A stretch of 31,525 nt of DNA from a virus: positions 1 through 31,525 of the IMG/VR virus record IMGVR_UViG_3300009706_000036. One strand, written 5' to 3'. The position numbers were made by a program, and so were the translations under genes. The notes beneath the pieces are model-generated. The model saw only the letters and a list, made by a program, of their open reading frames with translations, was not told the origin of the DNA and searched no databases. Shown here piece by piece: positions 6,580 to 14,294 of this stretch; positions within the stretch are counted from its first letter, which is position 1; each line of letters begins with the position of its first letter.

Positions 6580-7554
6580 TCAGTTGGCGACGAGCCTCGC
6601 GAGGCCCTCTGGCGTTGACGATGTAAAGTAATCAATAGTCTTCTGAAGGCCCTGTTCAAGTGTGACGGACGGTTCCCATTGTAACATCGTTTTGGCAAGC
6701 GTGATGTCTGGTTGTCGTTTTTTAGGATCGTCCACCGGAAGGGGACGAAAGACGATGCGACTTCTGGAATTAGTCAACCGGATTACCGTGCGGGCGATTT
6801 CCTCCACCGTGACCTCATATGGATTGCCAATGTTGATTGGGTCGCTCCAACTCGCATCTAATGCCATCAACCGCATCACGCCCTCGACGAGATCCGTTAT
6901 GTAACAGAAGCTCCGCGTCTGACTACCGTCACCGAAGACCGTCACATCTTCATTGTAGAGTGCCTGAGATATAAACGCTGGGATAGCGCGGCCATCCTTG
7001 GGCCTCATATGTGGACCGTAGGTGTTGAAGATACGTGCAATCTTTACGTTGAGTCCGTGGGAACGATGATACGCGAGCGTCAGTGCTTCAGCAAATCGCT
7101 TCGCTTCGTCATACACACCACGTGGTCCAGTGGGGTTGACGTTGCCCCAGTACGTTTCCTTTTGTGGATGTTCCAGTGGATCACCGTACACCTCAGACGT
7201 TGACGCGAGGATAAATCCCGCATTTTTCGCTTTCGCGAGTCCTAGCGCATTGAGTGTTCCAAGAGAACCGACCTTGAGTGTTTGGATCGGCAGTTCAAGG
7301 TAGTCCTTTGGGCTTGCGGGACTCGCCCAGTGTAGCACGAAATCAACCGGGCCATCGATGTCGATGGGATGGGTGACATCATGCCGAATGAAGTAGAACG
7401 AATCATAGAGTTCAAACTGCCGTAAATTGGCAATGTTCGCAAGACTACCAGTCAGGAGATTGTCGATACCGATCACCTTATGTCCGCGATTTAGCAGCGT
7501 CTGACTGAGATGAGAGCCGATGAATCCGGCCGCACCCGTAACAACTATTCTCAC
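6580..7554 (-). CDS. uxs: UDP-glucuronate decarboxylase (UDP-xylose synthase)
   Basis: A 324-residue short-chain dehydrogenase/reductase. It shows the NAD-binding GAAGFIGSH (7-15), [11 protein letters not shown] (75-85, matching the SPASP loop specific to this family), STSEVYGDP (118-126), catalytic YxxxK at Y148/K152 (YDEAK) and [16 protein letters not shown] (176-191). A C-terminal [15 protein letters not shown] pattern near 256-270 is also diagnostic. The expected reaction is UDP-glucuronate to UDP-xylose plus CO2. Length is normal for a bacterial UXS. The substrate would be the product of the dehydrogenase at 3893-4780, so the two genes form a two-step pathway. The start forms ATGA with the stop-side overlap of the gene upstream. 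Confidence 0.9.
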   Translation of the reverse strand: MRIVVTGAAGFIGSHLSQTLLNRGHKVIGIDNLLTGSLANIANLRQFELYDSFYFIRHDVTHPIDIDGPVDFVLHWASPASPKDYLELPIQTLKVGSLGTLNALGLAKAKNAGFILASTSEVYGDPLEHPQKETYWGNVNPTGPRGVYDEAKRFAEALTLAYHRSHGLNVKIARIFNTYGPHMRPKDGRAIPAFISQALYNEDVTVFGDGSQTRSFCYITDLVEGVMRLMALDASWSDPINIGNPYEVTVEEIARTVIRLTNSRSRIVFRPLPVDDPKKRQPDITLAKTMLQWEPSVTLEQGLQKTIDYFTSSTPEGLARLVAN

Positions 7555-7763
7555 GACGACGCTTTTTTTAGCTCTTTCTGATATCGCTGACGTTGTCTTA
7601 CGGCGCCAATACCTTTCCCCAATCGCCGATCTAGGTCATCGAGCTTATGCTGTGTCGTGAGTTCGTCCCAGCGAGCAGTGCGCTCGGCACCCTCTTTGAT
7701 TCGCTCTACCTTGCGATCAGGGCGTGGCGTGTTTTTCTTTCCGCTACCTTTAAGTATAGTCAT
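7551..7763 (-). CDS. Small basic hypothetical protein
   Basis: A 70-residue, strongly basic helical protein (many K and [19 protein letters not shown] near 32-49). No motif is recognised. AGGAACG precedes the ATG by a few bases. It overlaps the UDP-xylose synthase start by 4 nt, so it is co-transcribed with the sugar gene. Nucleic-acid binding is possible from charge alone. Confidence 0.6.
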   Translation of the reverse strand: MTILKGSGKKNTPRPDRKVERIKEGAERTARWDELTTQHKLDDLDRRLGKGIGAVRQRQRYQKELKKASS

Positions 7764-7772
7764 TTCACGTTC

Positions 7773-8042
7773 CTATTGACGGTTACGTTTGCGAGAACTT
7801 TTTGCTAATTGCGCCTTGCGACGGTTCTTCGCTTTCGTCTTTGCTTTACTCTTGACTCGCAATACACGACGTTGCTCTACTTCGACCATCTGTCGCAAAA
7901 TTGCGAGTTTCTTGGCCTGCAGTTCAGCTTCGGGTACCGTGATCCGTTTCGGTGTCGTGTCTGTCGTGTCGCCTTCGGGTGCGCCGGTAATTTCATACTC
8001 GACAGGTTCGGTAGGTGCAATAAGAGTTGGTTCTTTGTCCAT
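7773..8042 (-). CDS. Small hypothetical protein, acidic head and basic tail
   Basis: An 89-residue protein with an acidic, Thr/Pro-rich first third and a very basic C-terminal helix (about residues 55-89, many K/R). ATG 8042 was chosen over an in-frame start 12 nt earlier because it shares TAATG with the upstream stop and has GGGGAG 4 nt before it. The charge split suggests a nucleic-acid contact through the tail, but no family is recognised. Confidence 0.6.
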   Translation of the reverse strand: MDKEPTLIAPTEPVEYEITGAPEGDTTDTTPKRITVPEAELQAKKLAILRQMVEVEQRRVLRVKSKAKTKAKNRRKAQLAKSSRKRNRQ

Positions 8043-8491
8043 TAGACTCCCCATTCATCTGGATGGGCGATAGGCGACCATCCCATATTACGAAATGTGT
8101 CACGAACTTCGTCAGTGACAACACCCTCTTCGACCGCACCTTCGAGGCATCCCATACCACTACAATACCAATGGACGTACGTTTCTATAACGTCGGGGTT
8201 CTCTGTCTTGTTATAAAACTCGTTACGAATCAGTGCGATGATTTCTGCGGCTTTGCGCCATGAATACGACACCTTTATTGGATCCGCGCCTGTTGTCAAT
8301 TCCTCTACACGAATAAACTGTTGATTGCAGAGTGCCGCATACACATGCTGGGCAAACACTTCGTCTCTTCCAATACGTTTACAAATATCGGTTTGTGCCC
8401 ACAAGTCCGTTTTTAAGACATCATGAATGTCATCGGCATAGTTTTGCTCGTCGGTGGCGAAATGCTTGACCATCTCTTTTTTTGGTTTCAT
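8042..8491 (-). CDS. Conserved T4-like phage protein, unknown function
   Basis: A 149-residue protein from ATG 8491. The pattern of VYAALCNQQF, then YSWRKAAEIIALIR, WYCSGM and EGVVTDEVRDTFRNMGW matches a conserved hypothetical family I recall from many T4-like cyanophages. Its role is unknown to me. An upstream TTG at 8512 is in frame, but the promoter element at 8499-8507 overlaps that region and predicts transcription beginning near 8492, so the ATG at 8491 would give an almost leaderless message. A further in-frame ATG six codons downstream is also possible. Confidence 0.7.
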   Translation of the reverse strand: MKPKKEMVKHFATDEQNYADDIHDVLKTDLWAQTDICKRIGRDEVFAQHVYAALCNQQFIRVEELTTGADPIKVSYSWRKAAEIIALIRNEFYNKTENPDVIETYVHWYCSGMGCLEGAVEEGVVTDEVRDTFRNMGWSPIAHPDEWGV

Positions 8492-8498
8492 GTGGTCC

Positions 8499-8507
8499 AT
8501 TATATCA
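8499..8507 (-). promoter_or_regulatory. Extended -10 promoter downstream of tRNA-Ser
   Basis: The minus strand reads TGATATAAT, a perfect extended -10, located 9 nt past the CCA end of the tRNA. No -35 hexamer is seen. TATAAT is separated from the ATG at 8491 by only 7 nt, so initiation would be at or next to the start codon. Confidence 0.55.
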
Positions 8508-8516
8508 TACAATCAT

Positions 8517-8601
8517 TGGCGGAGAGTGCCGGAATCGAACCGACTACCCGATCACCGAGCGACAGTTTTCAAGACTGCTTGCCACCGTTGGCCTACTCTC
8601 C
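8517..8601 (-). tRNA. trnS: tRNA-Ser (anticodon UGA)
   Basis: An 85-nt minus-strand tRNA. The acceptor stem GGAGAGT pairs with ACTCTCC, followed by discriminator G and an encoded CCA. The anticodon stem GCAGT/ACTGT holds the loop CTTGAAA with anticodon TGA. There is a long variable arm as in serine tRNAs, and a T-arm GTCGG-TTCGATT-CCGGC. It reads UCA and related serine codons. The first 9 bases overlap the stop end of the upstream acetyltransferase gene. Confidence 0.93.
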
Positions 8602-9051
8602 CTGTGTTTGGCACGGATATTCATAGTTGTCGGACTCCTGATTAGTACTGAGTACTTTCGCCCCGTTCGCCAAATGAAAATCGCGAGCCATGTCTGTTAT
8701 TGGTGAGAGCGTGACAACTCGCGTGATTTCACTGTGCGCGGCCATGATGTGCTTCAGTGCTGCGGATACCATCTGGCGACCTGAGCCACGCACATACGAC
8801 CACACGGAGTAGAGAGTCACAATTGGCGCGCCGAGACTCATTGTCATGTCGGACAGTTCTGCCATCGTGCGAGGTACTGCCGAGACATACGCTACACAGA
8901 GAACCGCGAGAATAACACCGTCATTGTAAAGCCCGTAAACTTCTCGTCCGTCTGCAATTCGAAATTCCATCGGGAGATGGCGGCGCACCTGATCATCCCG
9001 AATCAATGGGCATGACAGGTCGTTAATTTTTTGCAGATAATTCATTGCCAT
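8593..9051 (-). CDS. GNAT-like N-acetyltransferase, phage type
   Basis: A 152-residue protein from ATG 9051. The central pattern LYSVWSYVRGSGRQMVSAALKHI (about 80-102) contains a GNAT-like acetyl-CoA loop (RGSGRQ), and VTLSPITDMARDFHLANGA (about 113-131) matches the C-terminal half of phage GNAT-like proteins. Substrate unknown. ATG 9051 or 9045 is possible; neither has a strong ribosome site, and the long upstream frame without motif was rejected. It overlaps the upstream gene by 29 nt, and its last codons (Gly-Glu-stop) are the 5' bases of tRNA-Ser. Confidence 0.7.
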   Translation of the reverse strand: MAMNYLQKINDLSCPLIRDDQVRRHLPMEFRIADGREVYGLYNDGVILAVLCVAYVSAVPRTMAELSDMTMSLGAPIVTLYSVWSYVRGSGRQMVSAALKHIMAAHSEITRVVTLSPITDMARDFHLANGAKVLSTNQESDNYEYPCQTQGE

Positions 9052-9307
9052 GTTGATACTCGCGAACACGTGGCATGATCTTCTCTCCGCGTTCACGACA
9101 TTCAAGCATCTCTGTCCAAAATGCAACACGATCACGTACAATTTTAAGTGACGAACTCCAGAGTGTCGGCATATTATTCTCGTTGATATAACCTTCGTAG
9201 ACGGTGGCAGATTTCTGAAAGTGGGTAATGATGCCACGAATGTCATCGAGTGTGATTATGTCCGCCCACTGTGGGTGAAGGGGGCTGGCCTTGCGATATT
9301 TAGGCAT
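9023..9307 (-). CDS. Hypothetical protein, possibly leaderless
   Basis: A 94-residue soluble protein of unknown function, starting MPKYRK and rich in aromatic and charged residues. A longer frame extends upstream to 9664, but it lies antisense-like inside another frame of the same strand and has no support. An extended -10 at 9314-9322 leaves exactly 6 nt before the ATG at 9307, so transcription should begin on the A of the start codon. It overlaps the acetyltransferase by 29 nt. Confidence 0.55.
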   Translation of the reverse strand: MPKYRKASPLHPQWADIITLDDIRGIITHFQKSATVYEGYINENNMPTLWSSSLKIVRDRVAFWTEMLECRERGEKIMPRVREYQHGNELSAKN

Positions 9308-9313
9308 GTGCAT

Positions 9314-9322
9314 ATTATAGCA
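9314..9322 (-). promoter_or_regulatory. Extended -10 promoter, TATAAT-6nt-ATG
   Basis: The minus strand reads TGCTATAAT. The 6-nt gap to the ATG at 9307 puts the predicted transcription start on the start codon. It lies in the 46-nt space after the gene at 9354-9878. No -35 hexamer is obvious. Confidence 0.55.
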
Positions 9323-9353
9323 AACTCCTTCTGTCGTAGCAATAAAAATCGTG

Positions 9354-9878
9354 TTACGGTACTGGCATGTGGAGCCATTCTGGCGCGTCACGTCGCTTCC
9401 ATGTGTCTGACTCGATAGTGCTGCCGCCGTAATACTTCCGATACGCATTAACGGTGGCGTCCCATGTGTTACCGCCAGCATCGGCCGATCCGGTAATTTT
9501 GTAAATATCCGGTATACATTGCGGTGGTGGCGTATCAGTCTTGAGACTGGGTATCTTGGGTACTCGCGCAAGAGCGCGCCGCAGGCGACTGGATGCGTGT
9601 ACCTTTCCGGTGCGATATGTGTATTCCTCCCATGTCGCACACGCAAGCTCATACAGCCACGCATAGTGGAGTGGATGCGTACGCGCCCATATTGTCGTTG
9701 GATGATGCTCTTGTATCATTTTGTATAGACCCACCAATGCCGGTTCTTCGGGGTGCGAACAGGCACGGTGGGCTGATGAGAGAAGTTGGGCATATTCGAT
9801 AGACTGTTGGCGCACATGCTTATCGGTGTGCATCTTTGCCGCTTCTTTCGGGTCACGGTGAAGGACAAAAATATTCAT
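9354..9878 (-). CDS. Conserved phage protein, unknown function
   Basis: A 174-residue protein from ATG 9878. The opening MNIFVLHRDPKEAAKMHTDKH and the later AQLLSSAHR, WARTHPLHYAWLYELA and EYTYRTGKVH segments match a conserved phage family I recall, in which the N-terminus is usually MNIF-L-DP with a conserved DKH. Histidines and acidic residues are strongly conserved in that family as I recall, hinting at metal binding or an enzyme, but no activity is established to my knowledge. The start forms TAATG with the upstream stop, so the longer in-frame reading was rejected. Confidence 0.72.
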   Translation of the reverse strand: MNIFVLHRDPKEAAKMHTDKHVRQQSIEYAQLLSSAHRACSHPEEPALVGLYKMIQEHHPTTIWARTHPLHYAWLYELACATWEEYTYRTGKVHASSRLRRALARVPKIPSLKTDTPPPQCIPDIYKITGSADAGGNTWDATVNAYRKYYGGSTIESDTWKRRDAPEWLHMPVP

Positions 9879-10309
9879 TAGATACCGTATCCCGCTGCTT
9901 TCATTCCCGCCGCCGTTTGCCATGGCACACTCGGCCGGAGATGATTAACAGTCTCATCTGTCTCGCCCTCGATGCGATAGTCCACAGTTTCCAAGTTAGA
10001 CAATAACTTGTTTAGGGCAGCGGCCGCGAGTCGGCGCGCCGCCTCAGGCGCCAGCGTTTGCCCGTGGACATGAGCGTAGTGCCCAGCGACTTGCCAGAAG
10101 GTGGCATACCCGTGGTAGTTCAACCACTCGTTCAGTCCGTCCATGTCGGACGAGTGAAAGTCGAGCGCCCTATCGGCGTAGTGCATCGAGTTTCTCATGT
10201 GAATATGATCGTTTCCACTAACAACAGTCACCCAATTGCCAGAACGCACTGCCCAGACGGCAGCCGTCCAATACATCTTATGCAGACTTATCGGAAGTGT
10301 GACTGGCAC
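9878..10309 (-). CDS. M15-like zinc peptidase (putative endolysin)
   Basis: A 143-residue protein. NSMHYADRALDF (40-51) fits the S-x-H-x-x-x-x-A-x-D signature of M15/hedgehog-type zinc peptidases with H43 and D50 as ligands, and AHVHG (79-83) provides the third histidine. This fold includes D-Ala-D-Ala carboxypeptidases and L-Ala-D-Glu endopeptidases that cut peptidoglycan. There is no signal peptide, so it would need a holin to reach the wall. The gene just upstream encodes a small holin-like protein. The GTG start has GAGGG about 8 nt upstream. The match is by eye, and the usual glycine of the motif is replaced by Asp. Confidence 0.6.
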   Translation of the reverse strand: MPVTLPISLHKMYWTAAVWAVRSGNWVTVVSGNDHIHMRNSMHYADRALDFHSSDMDGLNEWLNYHGYATFWQVAGHYAHVHGQTLAPEAARRLAAAALNKLLSNLETVDYRIEGETDETVNHLRPSVPWQTAAGMKAAGYGI

Positions 10310-10320
10310 GCGCAGGCCCT

Positions 10321-10557
10321 CTACCGCAATGGCTGAGGGCCACCCTGCGGGGGGAGTATGAACCCGTCCCTCGCCAACAGGTCGGTTTGCGTTTCATGGA
10401 CTTTAGCTACCGCTTCAAGTGCCGCGGCAAGTTCACCATTGATAGCCACAAGCGTTTCCTCATGTCTGTGCGATTCGATGAGACAGATGCCAATCATGAC
10501 AAAACACACGATCCATGGCCCGAATTTGTCGATGACTGCGTTGAATACATCTAACAT
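10321..10557 (-). CDS. Small UviB/BhlA-like holin candidate
   Basis: A 78-residue protein with one membrane segment (about residues 10-27) followed by a charged stretch (ESHRHEE) and an amphipathic helix (about 33-60). That layout is like UviB/BhlA-type phage holins. The ATG at 10557 has a strong ribosome site (AAAGGAG, 9 nt spacing), so the in-frame TTG at 10590 was rejected. The M15-like peptidase begins 11 nt after the stop, which makes a holin-endolysin pair plausible. A simple single-pass membrane protein of other use is the alternative. Confidence 0.55.
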   Translation of the reverse strand: MLDVFNAVIDKFGPWIVCFVMIGICLIESHRHEETLVAINGELAAALEAVAKVHETQTDLLARDGFILPPQGGPQPLR

Positions 10558-10595
10558 TGATATTGCTCCTTTTACGATACTGTTAAACAAACACT

Positions 10596-10624
10596 ATTAT
10601 ACCAGATCTCTGGGTACCGTGCAA
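10596..10624 (-). promoter_or_regulatory. Strong sigma70-type promoter
   Basis: The minus strand has TTGCAC (10624-10619), a 17-nt spacer, and TGGTATAAT with TATAAT at 10601-10596. This is the best sigma70 match in the window, with both hexamers and an extended -10. Predicted initiation is near 10589, 32 nt before the ATG of the holin-like gene and with a good ribosome site in the leader. Confidence 0.75.
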
Positions 10625-10625
10625 A

Positions 10626-11189
10626 TTATTTTCCGGTGGTCGTGATGAGGGGATCTGATTCGCTGGACACGCCATATTTGGCGATCCAGTAAGCATCTGC
10701 CAAGTCAGAAAGCGGGGCCTTGGCACGTGGCGTTGTGGGCGAGCGGGGGAAGAACGTACTACACCAACTCTGCCCATTGGGGTAGTCCTTGAGGAACGCG
10801 GATGTCATGCGTATTTTGTCGGCGTTACCTTTTCCAGTCGCAAACTTCTTGACGACCGTGGGAGGTACAGCATACACGGGGTAATCGGCTTTCCAGAGTA
10901 AGTACTTGAGAATGCCGGTATGTTCGCCAATATGAAAGACACGCCCCGTTGCGCTGAAGGCGTAGTTCTCCAATAGTACGGCACGAACATCCGAATGATG
11001 CTTCAACCACTCAATGAGTGCAATGGCAGTTGCTTCGGCTCGTTGCGTCACGTCGAGTGTTGTGATCTTATGCGTCGAGATCGAGGGAAGTGACGCATAG
11101 GTTCGTTGACTGGCAAACCAGAATTGTGGTGTGTCATAGGGAATACACGCCGCCGGGCACGTCATAGAGTAGTCCACACCCGCGATCAT
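10626..11189 (-). CDS. RuvC-like Holliday junction resolvase
   Basis: A 187-residue RNase H-fold nuclease of the RuvC type. Acidic catalytic residues are D6 (GVDYSM), E74 (LLENYAF), and D162/D165 (SDLADAY). KKFATGKGNADK (114-125) and the HTGILKYLLW helix (90-99) are also typical of the phage members. It should cut branched DNA during recombination-dependent replication or packaging, the job T4 gives to gp49, which is a different fold. The start shares ATGA with the upstream zinc-ribbon stop. No membrane or extra domain is seen. Confidence 0.85.
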   Translation of the reverse strand: MIAGVDYSMTCPAACIPYDTPQFWFASQRTYASLPSISTHKITTLDVTQRAEATAIALIEWLKHHSDVRAVLLENYAFSATGRVFHIGEHTGILKYLLWKADYPVYAVPPTVVKKFATGKGNADKIRMTSAFLKDYPNGQSWCSTFFPRSPTTPRAKAPLSDLADAYWIAKYGVSSESDPLITTTGK

Positions 11190-11386
11190 TCATCGTCCCG
11201 GTTGAAATCTGCATCATCGTCATACACGTCTTCAAAGAATTCCTCGCGGCCGGGTTTGTCATACGGCATTGGAACTGCCTCGCTACAGAATGGACAAAAT
11301 TGTACAAGCTCCACAGTCTGACCGGTGATGGTACAGGTGTATAGACAGGACGCACATTCAATAACGATTCGTTTCTTGGACGACAT
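11186..11386 (-). CDS. Small zinc-ribbon protein, acidic tail
   Basis: A 66-residue protein with C11/C14 and C31/C34 (CPFC) as zinc ligands, then an acidic tail with many D and E. Its role is unknown. AAGGAT precedes the ATG, and a late-type element lies about 30 nt upstream. It couples to the RuvC-like gene by a 4-nt overlap. Confidence 0.65.
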   Translation of the reverse strand: MSSKKRIVIECASCLYTCTITGQTVELVQFCPFCSEAVPMPYDKPGREEFFEDVYDDDADFNRDDE

Positions 11387-11415
11387 ATATCAACTATCCT
11401 TTTTCGCTGGTTTAT

Positions 11416-11422
11416 TATTTAT
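11416..11422 (-). promoter_or_regulatory. Possible late promoter element
   Basis: The minus strand reads GATAAATA, close to the T4 late core TATAAATA, and it spans the TAA stop of the ribonucleotide reductase gene. Predicted initiation is near 11410, leaving a 24-nt leader to the zinc-ribbon gene. If real, it gives late expression of the zinc-ribbon and RuvC-like genes. Confidence 0.4.
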
Positions 11423-13371
11423 CGCGGAATGAGATCCACAATTTCACAAACACCCGCACTACAGGCGAGTTCCTGTGTACCAGATGTATGGTCTGTCTTT
11501 TCATAATCTCCGAGCTTCGTCCAGTCCACATTTTTAGGCATCTTCTTCAGCCACTCCTCATATTCAGTCTTGGTGATGTCCTGATATGGTGCCTGCTGGT
11601 AAATGTGTTCTGAGTTTGGGAGGAACGACAGCCCAGATACCTTGTCGAAGTTGCGATAGATCCACGCACCAACATCGAGCCACTCATCTTCCTTGACATA
11701 GATCGTGGCACTGGGTTTATGCTCACACCAGCTATCCTGATAGGTGCGCCAGAATTCCAATTGTTCGACCGCATCTCGCTTGTTGCGTGTGATGCACCCC
11801 TTCGGCGCTTTCTGTGGAAACGAAAACACCCACGTATGATCGGGGCGCATCACATCCGCTTCGACGGGAAAGCCCGCATCGATCATCATCTTCGCCAACG
11901 GGTCTTTCTTATCCGCCCGCACTGTTCGAATATAATACTCTGCGTGTCGTGCGTGAATACCCGACGCACTATCAACAAGGTTCGACACGGTGCCTGAAGG
12001 CTTCACACAAGTGATGGCGACGCTCTGTGGAATGCCGATCTTCTTCGCCCACTCTGCGTTTGTCGCGACAGTGATCGCCTTCAATGCTTCCAGTCGTTCA
12101 GCTAATCCTTTGCTGCCGCCGTTGGTGAGTGCGCTATCCATGATGCCCGTGAGGGAAACACCAAGCAACCGCTCTTCGTCGCAGTTCTTCTTCCAATCTT
12201 TACTCACGTAGCTAAAGTTCGTCAGGGTTGACTGGAACGTGCCGAGGATGGTCGCGAGACGCACCTTCGCCGTCAGCGTCTCCTCGGTATCATCGACGCG
12301 CACCACCACTTCGCTCAGGTTGCAGAACTCTCGACTCCGCAGAATAATCTCCGAGCATGGATTCGTGCCGAAGTCATGGTCTGTGTTTCGGCGCCCGGTT
12401 TTCTCCGATTGGATCTTTGCACCGTAACGGGAAAAGACGCCACGCTCACCGCTCTTGCTTTCGTAGAGAGCTTTCCATTCATCGAGGAAGGTAGATAGTG
12501 TCGGACGTTCCTTCTGCGCCACATAGCTGTTGTTGGACAACGCCCGCTGGGAGTTCATGTTCCACCACTCCCCGTTCTTCGCATGGCGCATTCTGTCATC
12601 ATACAAATCTGAGAGCGAGATCAGCGCACTGCGACGAACGCCACCCACGACAACAATCTCCGCGATCTTACAGACAATGTCATGACACTCTAGTGTGGTC
12701 AATCTTCGTCCGGCCGCCGCACGAAAGGTTCGAACGCAGAACCGAAACAGTTCTACCAGCGGTTCTGGTCCTGACGCCCGCCCACCAAACGTCTTGAGCG
12801 GTGATCCGGCGGGCCGCACTTTGGTGACATCCCACGTTGGGATTTGCCCAGCATAGAGCATCGCCAGTAGTTCCTTTAGCGCCTTCGCCCAGCCGAGTTT
12901 GCTATCTCGCACGTTGATACAGGTATCCGTGTCGTGAAAGTCTTCGGCGACGCGGGGCAACTGTGATGTGTGTTGTGACTCCACTGAGAACCCGACGCCC
13001 GTGCCGTTCATAAGAATATAAATGATCTCATCAAACGCCCGCGGCGAGTCAATTGCCACGTACGAACAATTATAACCAGCGATGTTCTCGCGCTCCAGCG
13101 CCTCCCCTGCTGTCATAAGACATCGCATGGATGGCATAACTTTCAGCGTCAGTACCGCCTGTTCCAATTCTTTTCGAACGTTCTTCGTGAGCGTGAAACT
13201 GTTGTTCTCTTTCAGATGCTTTTCAAAGAAGTCAAAATATCGACCAACAGTTTCCGACCATGTTTCACGTCGGTTCTCTTCGGGCAGCCACCGCGCATAG
13301 CGTGAAATATGAATGAACTTCATATAGTCCGTCATACCGAATACGTCGCGGTCGAGTCCGTCTACTGCCAT
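11419..13371 (-). CDS. nrdJ: Class II (B12-dependent) ribonucleoside-triphosphate reductase
   Basis: A 650-residue monomeric-type class II ribonucleotide reductase. The catalytic cysteines fit the Lactobacillus leichmannii pattern: C102 (YNCSYV), C339 in NPCSEI as the radical cysteine, C350 in FCNL exactly 11 residues later, and the C-terminal C637/C642 pair used for re-reduction. MNGTGVGFSVE (121-131) is a hallmark of the adenosylcobalamin RTPR subgroup. It makes dNTPs from NTPs and needs cobalamin from the host or environment. ATG 13371 was chosen because GGAG lies 5 nt upstream and it follows the ThyX stop by two bases; an in-frame start 21 nt earlier has no support. It is encoded with ThyX and primase. 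Confidence 0.92.
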   Translation of the reverse strand: MAVDGLDRDVFGMTDYMKFIHISRYARWLPEENRRETWSETVGRYFDFFEKHLKENNSFTLTKNVRKELEQAVLTLKVMPSMRCLMTAGEALERENIAGYNCSYVAIDSPRAFDEIIYILMNGTGVGFSVESQHTSQLPRVAEDFHDTDTCINVRDSKLGWAKALKELLAMLYAGQIPTWDVTKVRPAGSPLKTFGGRASGPEPLVELFRFCVRTFRAAAGRRLTTLECHDIVCKIAEIVVVGGVRRSALISLSDLYDDRMRHAKNGEWWNMNSQRALSNNSYVAQKERPTLSTFLDEWKALYESKSGERGVFSRYGAKIQSEKTGRRNTDHDFGTNPCSEIILRSREFCNLSEVVVRVDDTEETLTAKVRLATILGTFQSTLTNFSYVSKDWKKNCDEERLLGVSLTGIMDSALTNGGSKGLAERLEALKAITVATNAEWAKKIGIPQSVAITCVKPSGTVSNLVDSASGIHARHAEYYIRTVRADKKDPLAKMMIDAGFPVEADVMRPDHTWVFSFPQKAPKGCITRNKRDAVEQLEFWRTYQDSWCEHKPSATIYVKEDEWLDVGAWIYRNFDKVSGLSFLPNSEHIYQQAPYQDITKTEYEEWLKKMPKNVDWTKLGDYEKTDHTSGTQELACSAGVCEIVDLIPR

Positions 13372-13373
13372 TA

Positions 13374-14294
13374 CTACTCCGATTGAGAACAAGTTTGTTC
13401 AAGAAAAAATTTGAAGTCTGCGTATTCACGATCTGTCATACCGTATGAATTTTGTGGCCATGAATGATTATTATCTATTGTGCGAAGCGCAGCGCCGAGC
13501 ATTTTACATTCTGCGGCACTAAGCGTGTAGCTATTCCGCACATAATCTTCCCATGCCTTAAAAGCATGTGGGAAGTATGGTTTCGCACATGCATACATCG
13601 CGTTCGCATAATCACGCACTTCCCGTTGGGCGTGATCGTCCATTCGCAGATTGAGAAAGTGCATGAAATTGTGGAGGTCACATTTCCAGTACAGTTCTGT
13701 GTAGGCACCGACGGGCGTGACAACCCGCGCTAGTTCACGGGCAACATTGTGATCTTTCAACAAGCGTCCATATGTATCAAACGCGTTCTGCTGCGCCTGT
13801 ACGAATTCCATTTGGATTTTCTCGTATTTGTCATCCCCCACTTTCTTGCCGCGCCCTTGCTTGTTGTTCGTAGACTGCTCACTCAAATGTGAGCGCCCGG
13901 GCAGATAAAAGTCATCTGAGAGTTCCGAGTACCTCGCACTATACTCATTGACGTTCGCGGTACGATGTCGAATGATTTGCCGTACAACGAAGATGGGCGC
14001 CCGGAGAAAGAAGGTGACCTCTGCTTGTTCCAACGGGCTCGTATGTTTGTGTCGTACCAAGTAACGAATCAGCGCCGCAGGACTTCGCTTTTGTGTCGTA
14101 CCTTTCCCGTATGACACGCGGGCGGCATCGACGATTAACTGATCGCTCCCATATGTCGCCAGCAATGATACGTATCCGTTGTCGTGTAATGGTAATGACG
14201 CCAGTGCAGTATCTTCATTCGTCGGCCGTGCGCCAAACTTGTCCGCAACATGTTCGCACCGCAAAATCCCATCATCATTTATTATTTCCGCCAT
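13374..14294 (-). CDS. thyX: Flavin-dependent thymidylate synthase ThyX
   Basis: A 306-residue ThyX. The signature RHR-x7-S is present at 109-119 (RHRTANVNEYS), followed by ARYSEL. The protein is longer than many ThyX because of an N-terminal extension of about 30-40 residues and an insertion-like loop near 130-150. It methylates dUMP to dTMP using FAD, NAD(P)H and methylene-tetrahydrofolate. It overlaps primase by 13 nt and its stop is immediately followed by the reductase start, giving a dNTP-supply operon. Confidence 0.93.
   Translation of the reverse strand: MAEIINDDGILRCEHVADKFGARPTNEDTALASLPLHDNGYVSLLATYGSDQLIVDAARVSYGKGTTQKRSPAALIRYLVRHKHTSPLEQAEVTFFLRAPIFVVRQIIRHRTANVNEYSARYSELSDDFYLPGRSHLSEQSTNNKQGRGKKVGDDKYEKIQMEFVQAQQNAFDTYGRLLKDHNVARELARVVTPVGAYTELYWKCDLHNFMHFLNLRMDDHAQREVRDYANAMYACAKPYFPHAFKAWEDYVRNSYTLSAAECKMLGAALRTIDNNHSWPQNSYGMTDREYADFKFFLEQTCSQSE

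Noticed and set aside
9296-9302. CTAAATA in the first codons of the gene at 9023-9307
   Set aside because: It is the coding sequence for Pro-Lys-Tyr just after the ATG, so a late start there would not produce that protein.
9023-9664. 213-residue form of the gene ending at 9023
   Set aside because: The upstream half overlaps another gene in a different frame and has no ribosome site. The promoter at 9314 and ATG at 9307 fit better.
13066-13071. TATAAT-like sequence inside the ribonucleotide reductase gene
   Set aside because: It encodes the conserved Gly-Tyr-Asn before the catalytic cysteine and lacks the TGn extension and any nearby gene start.
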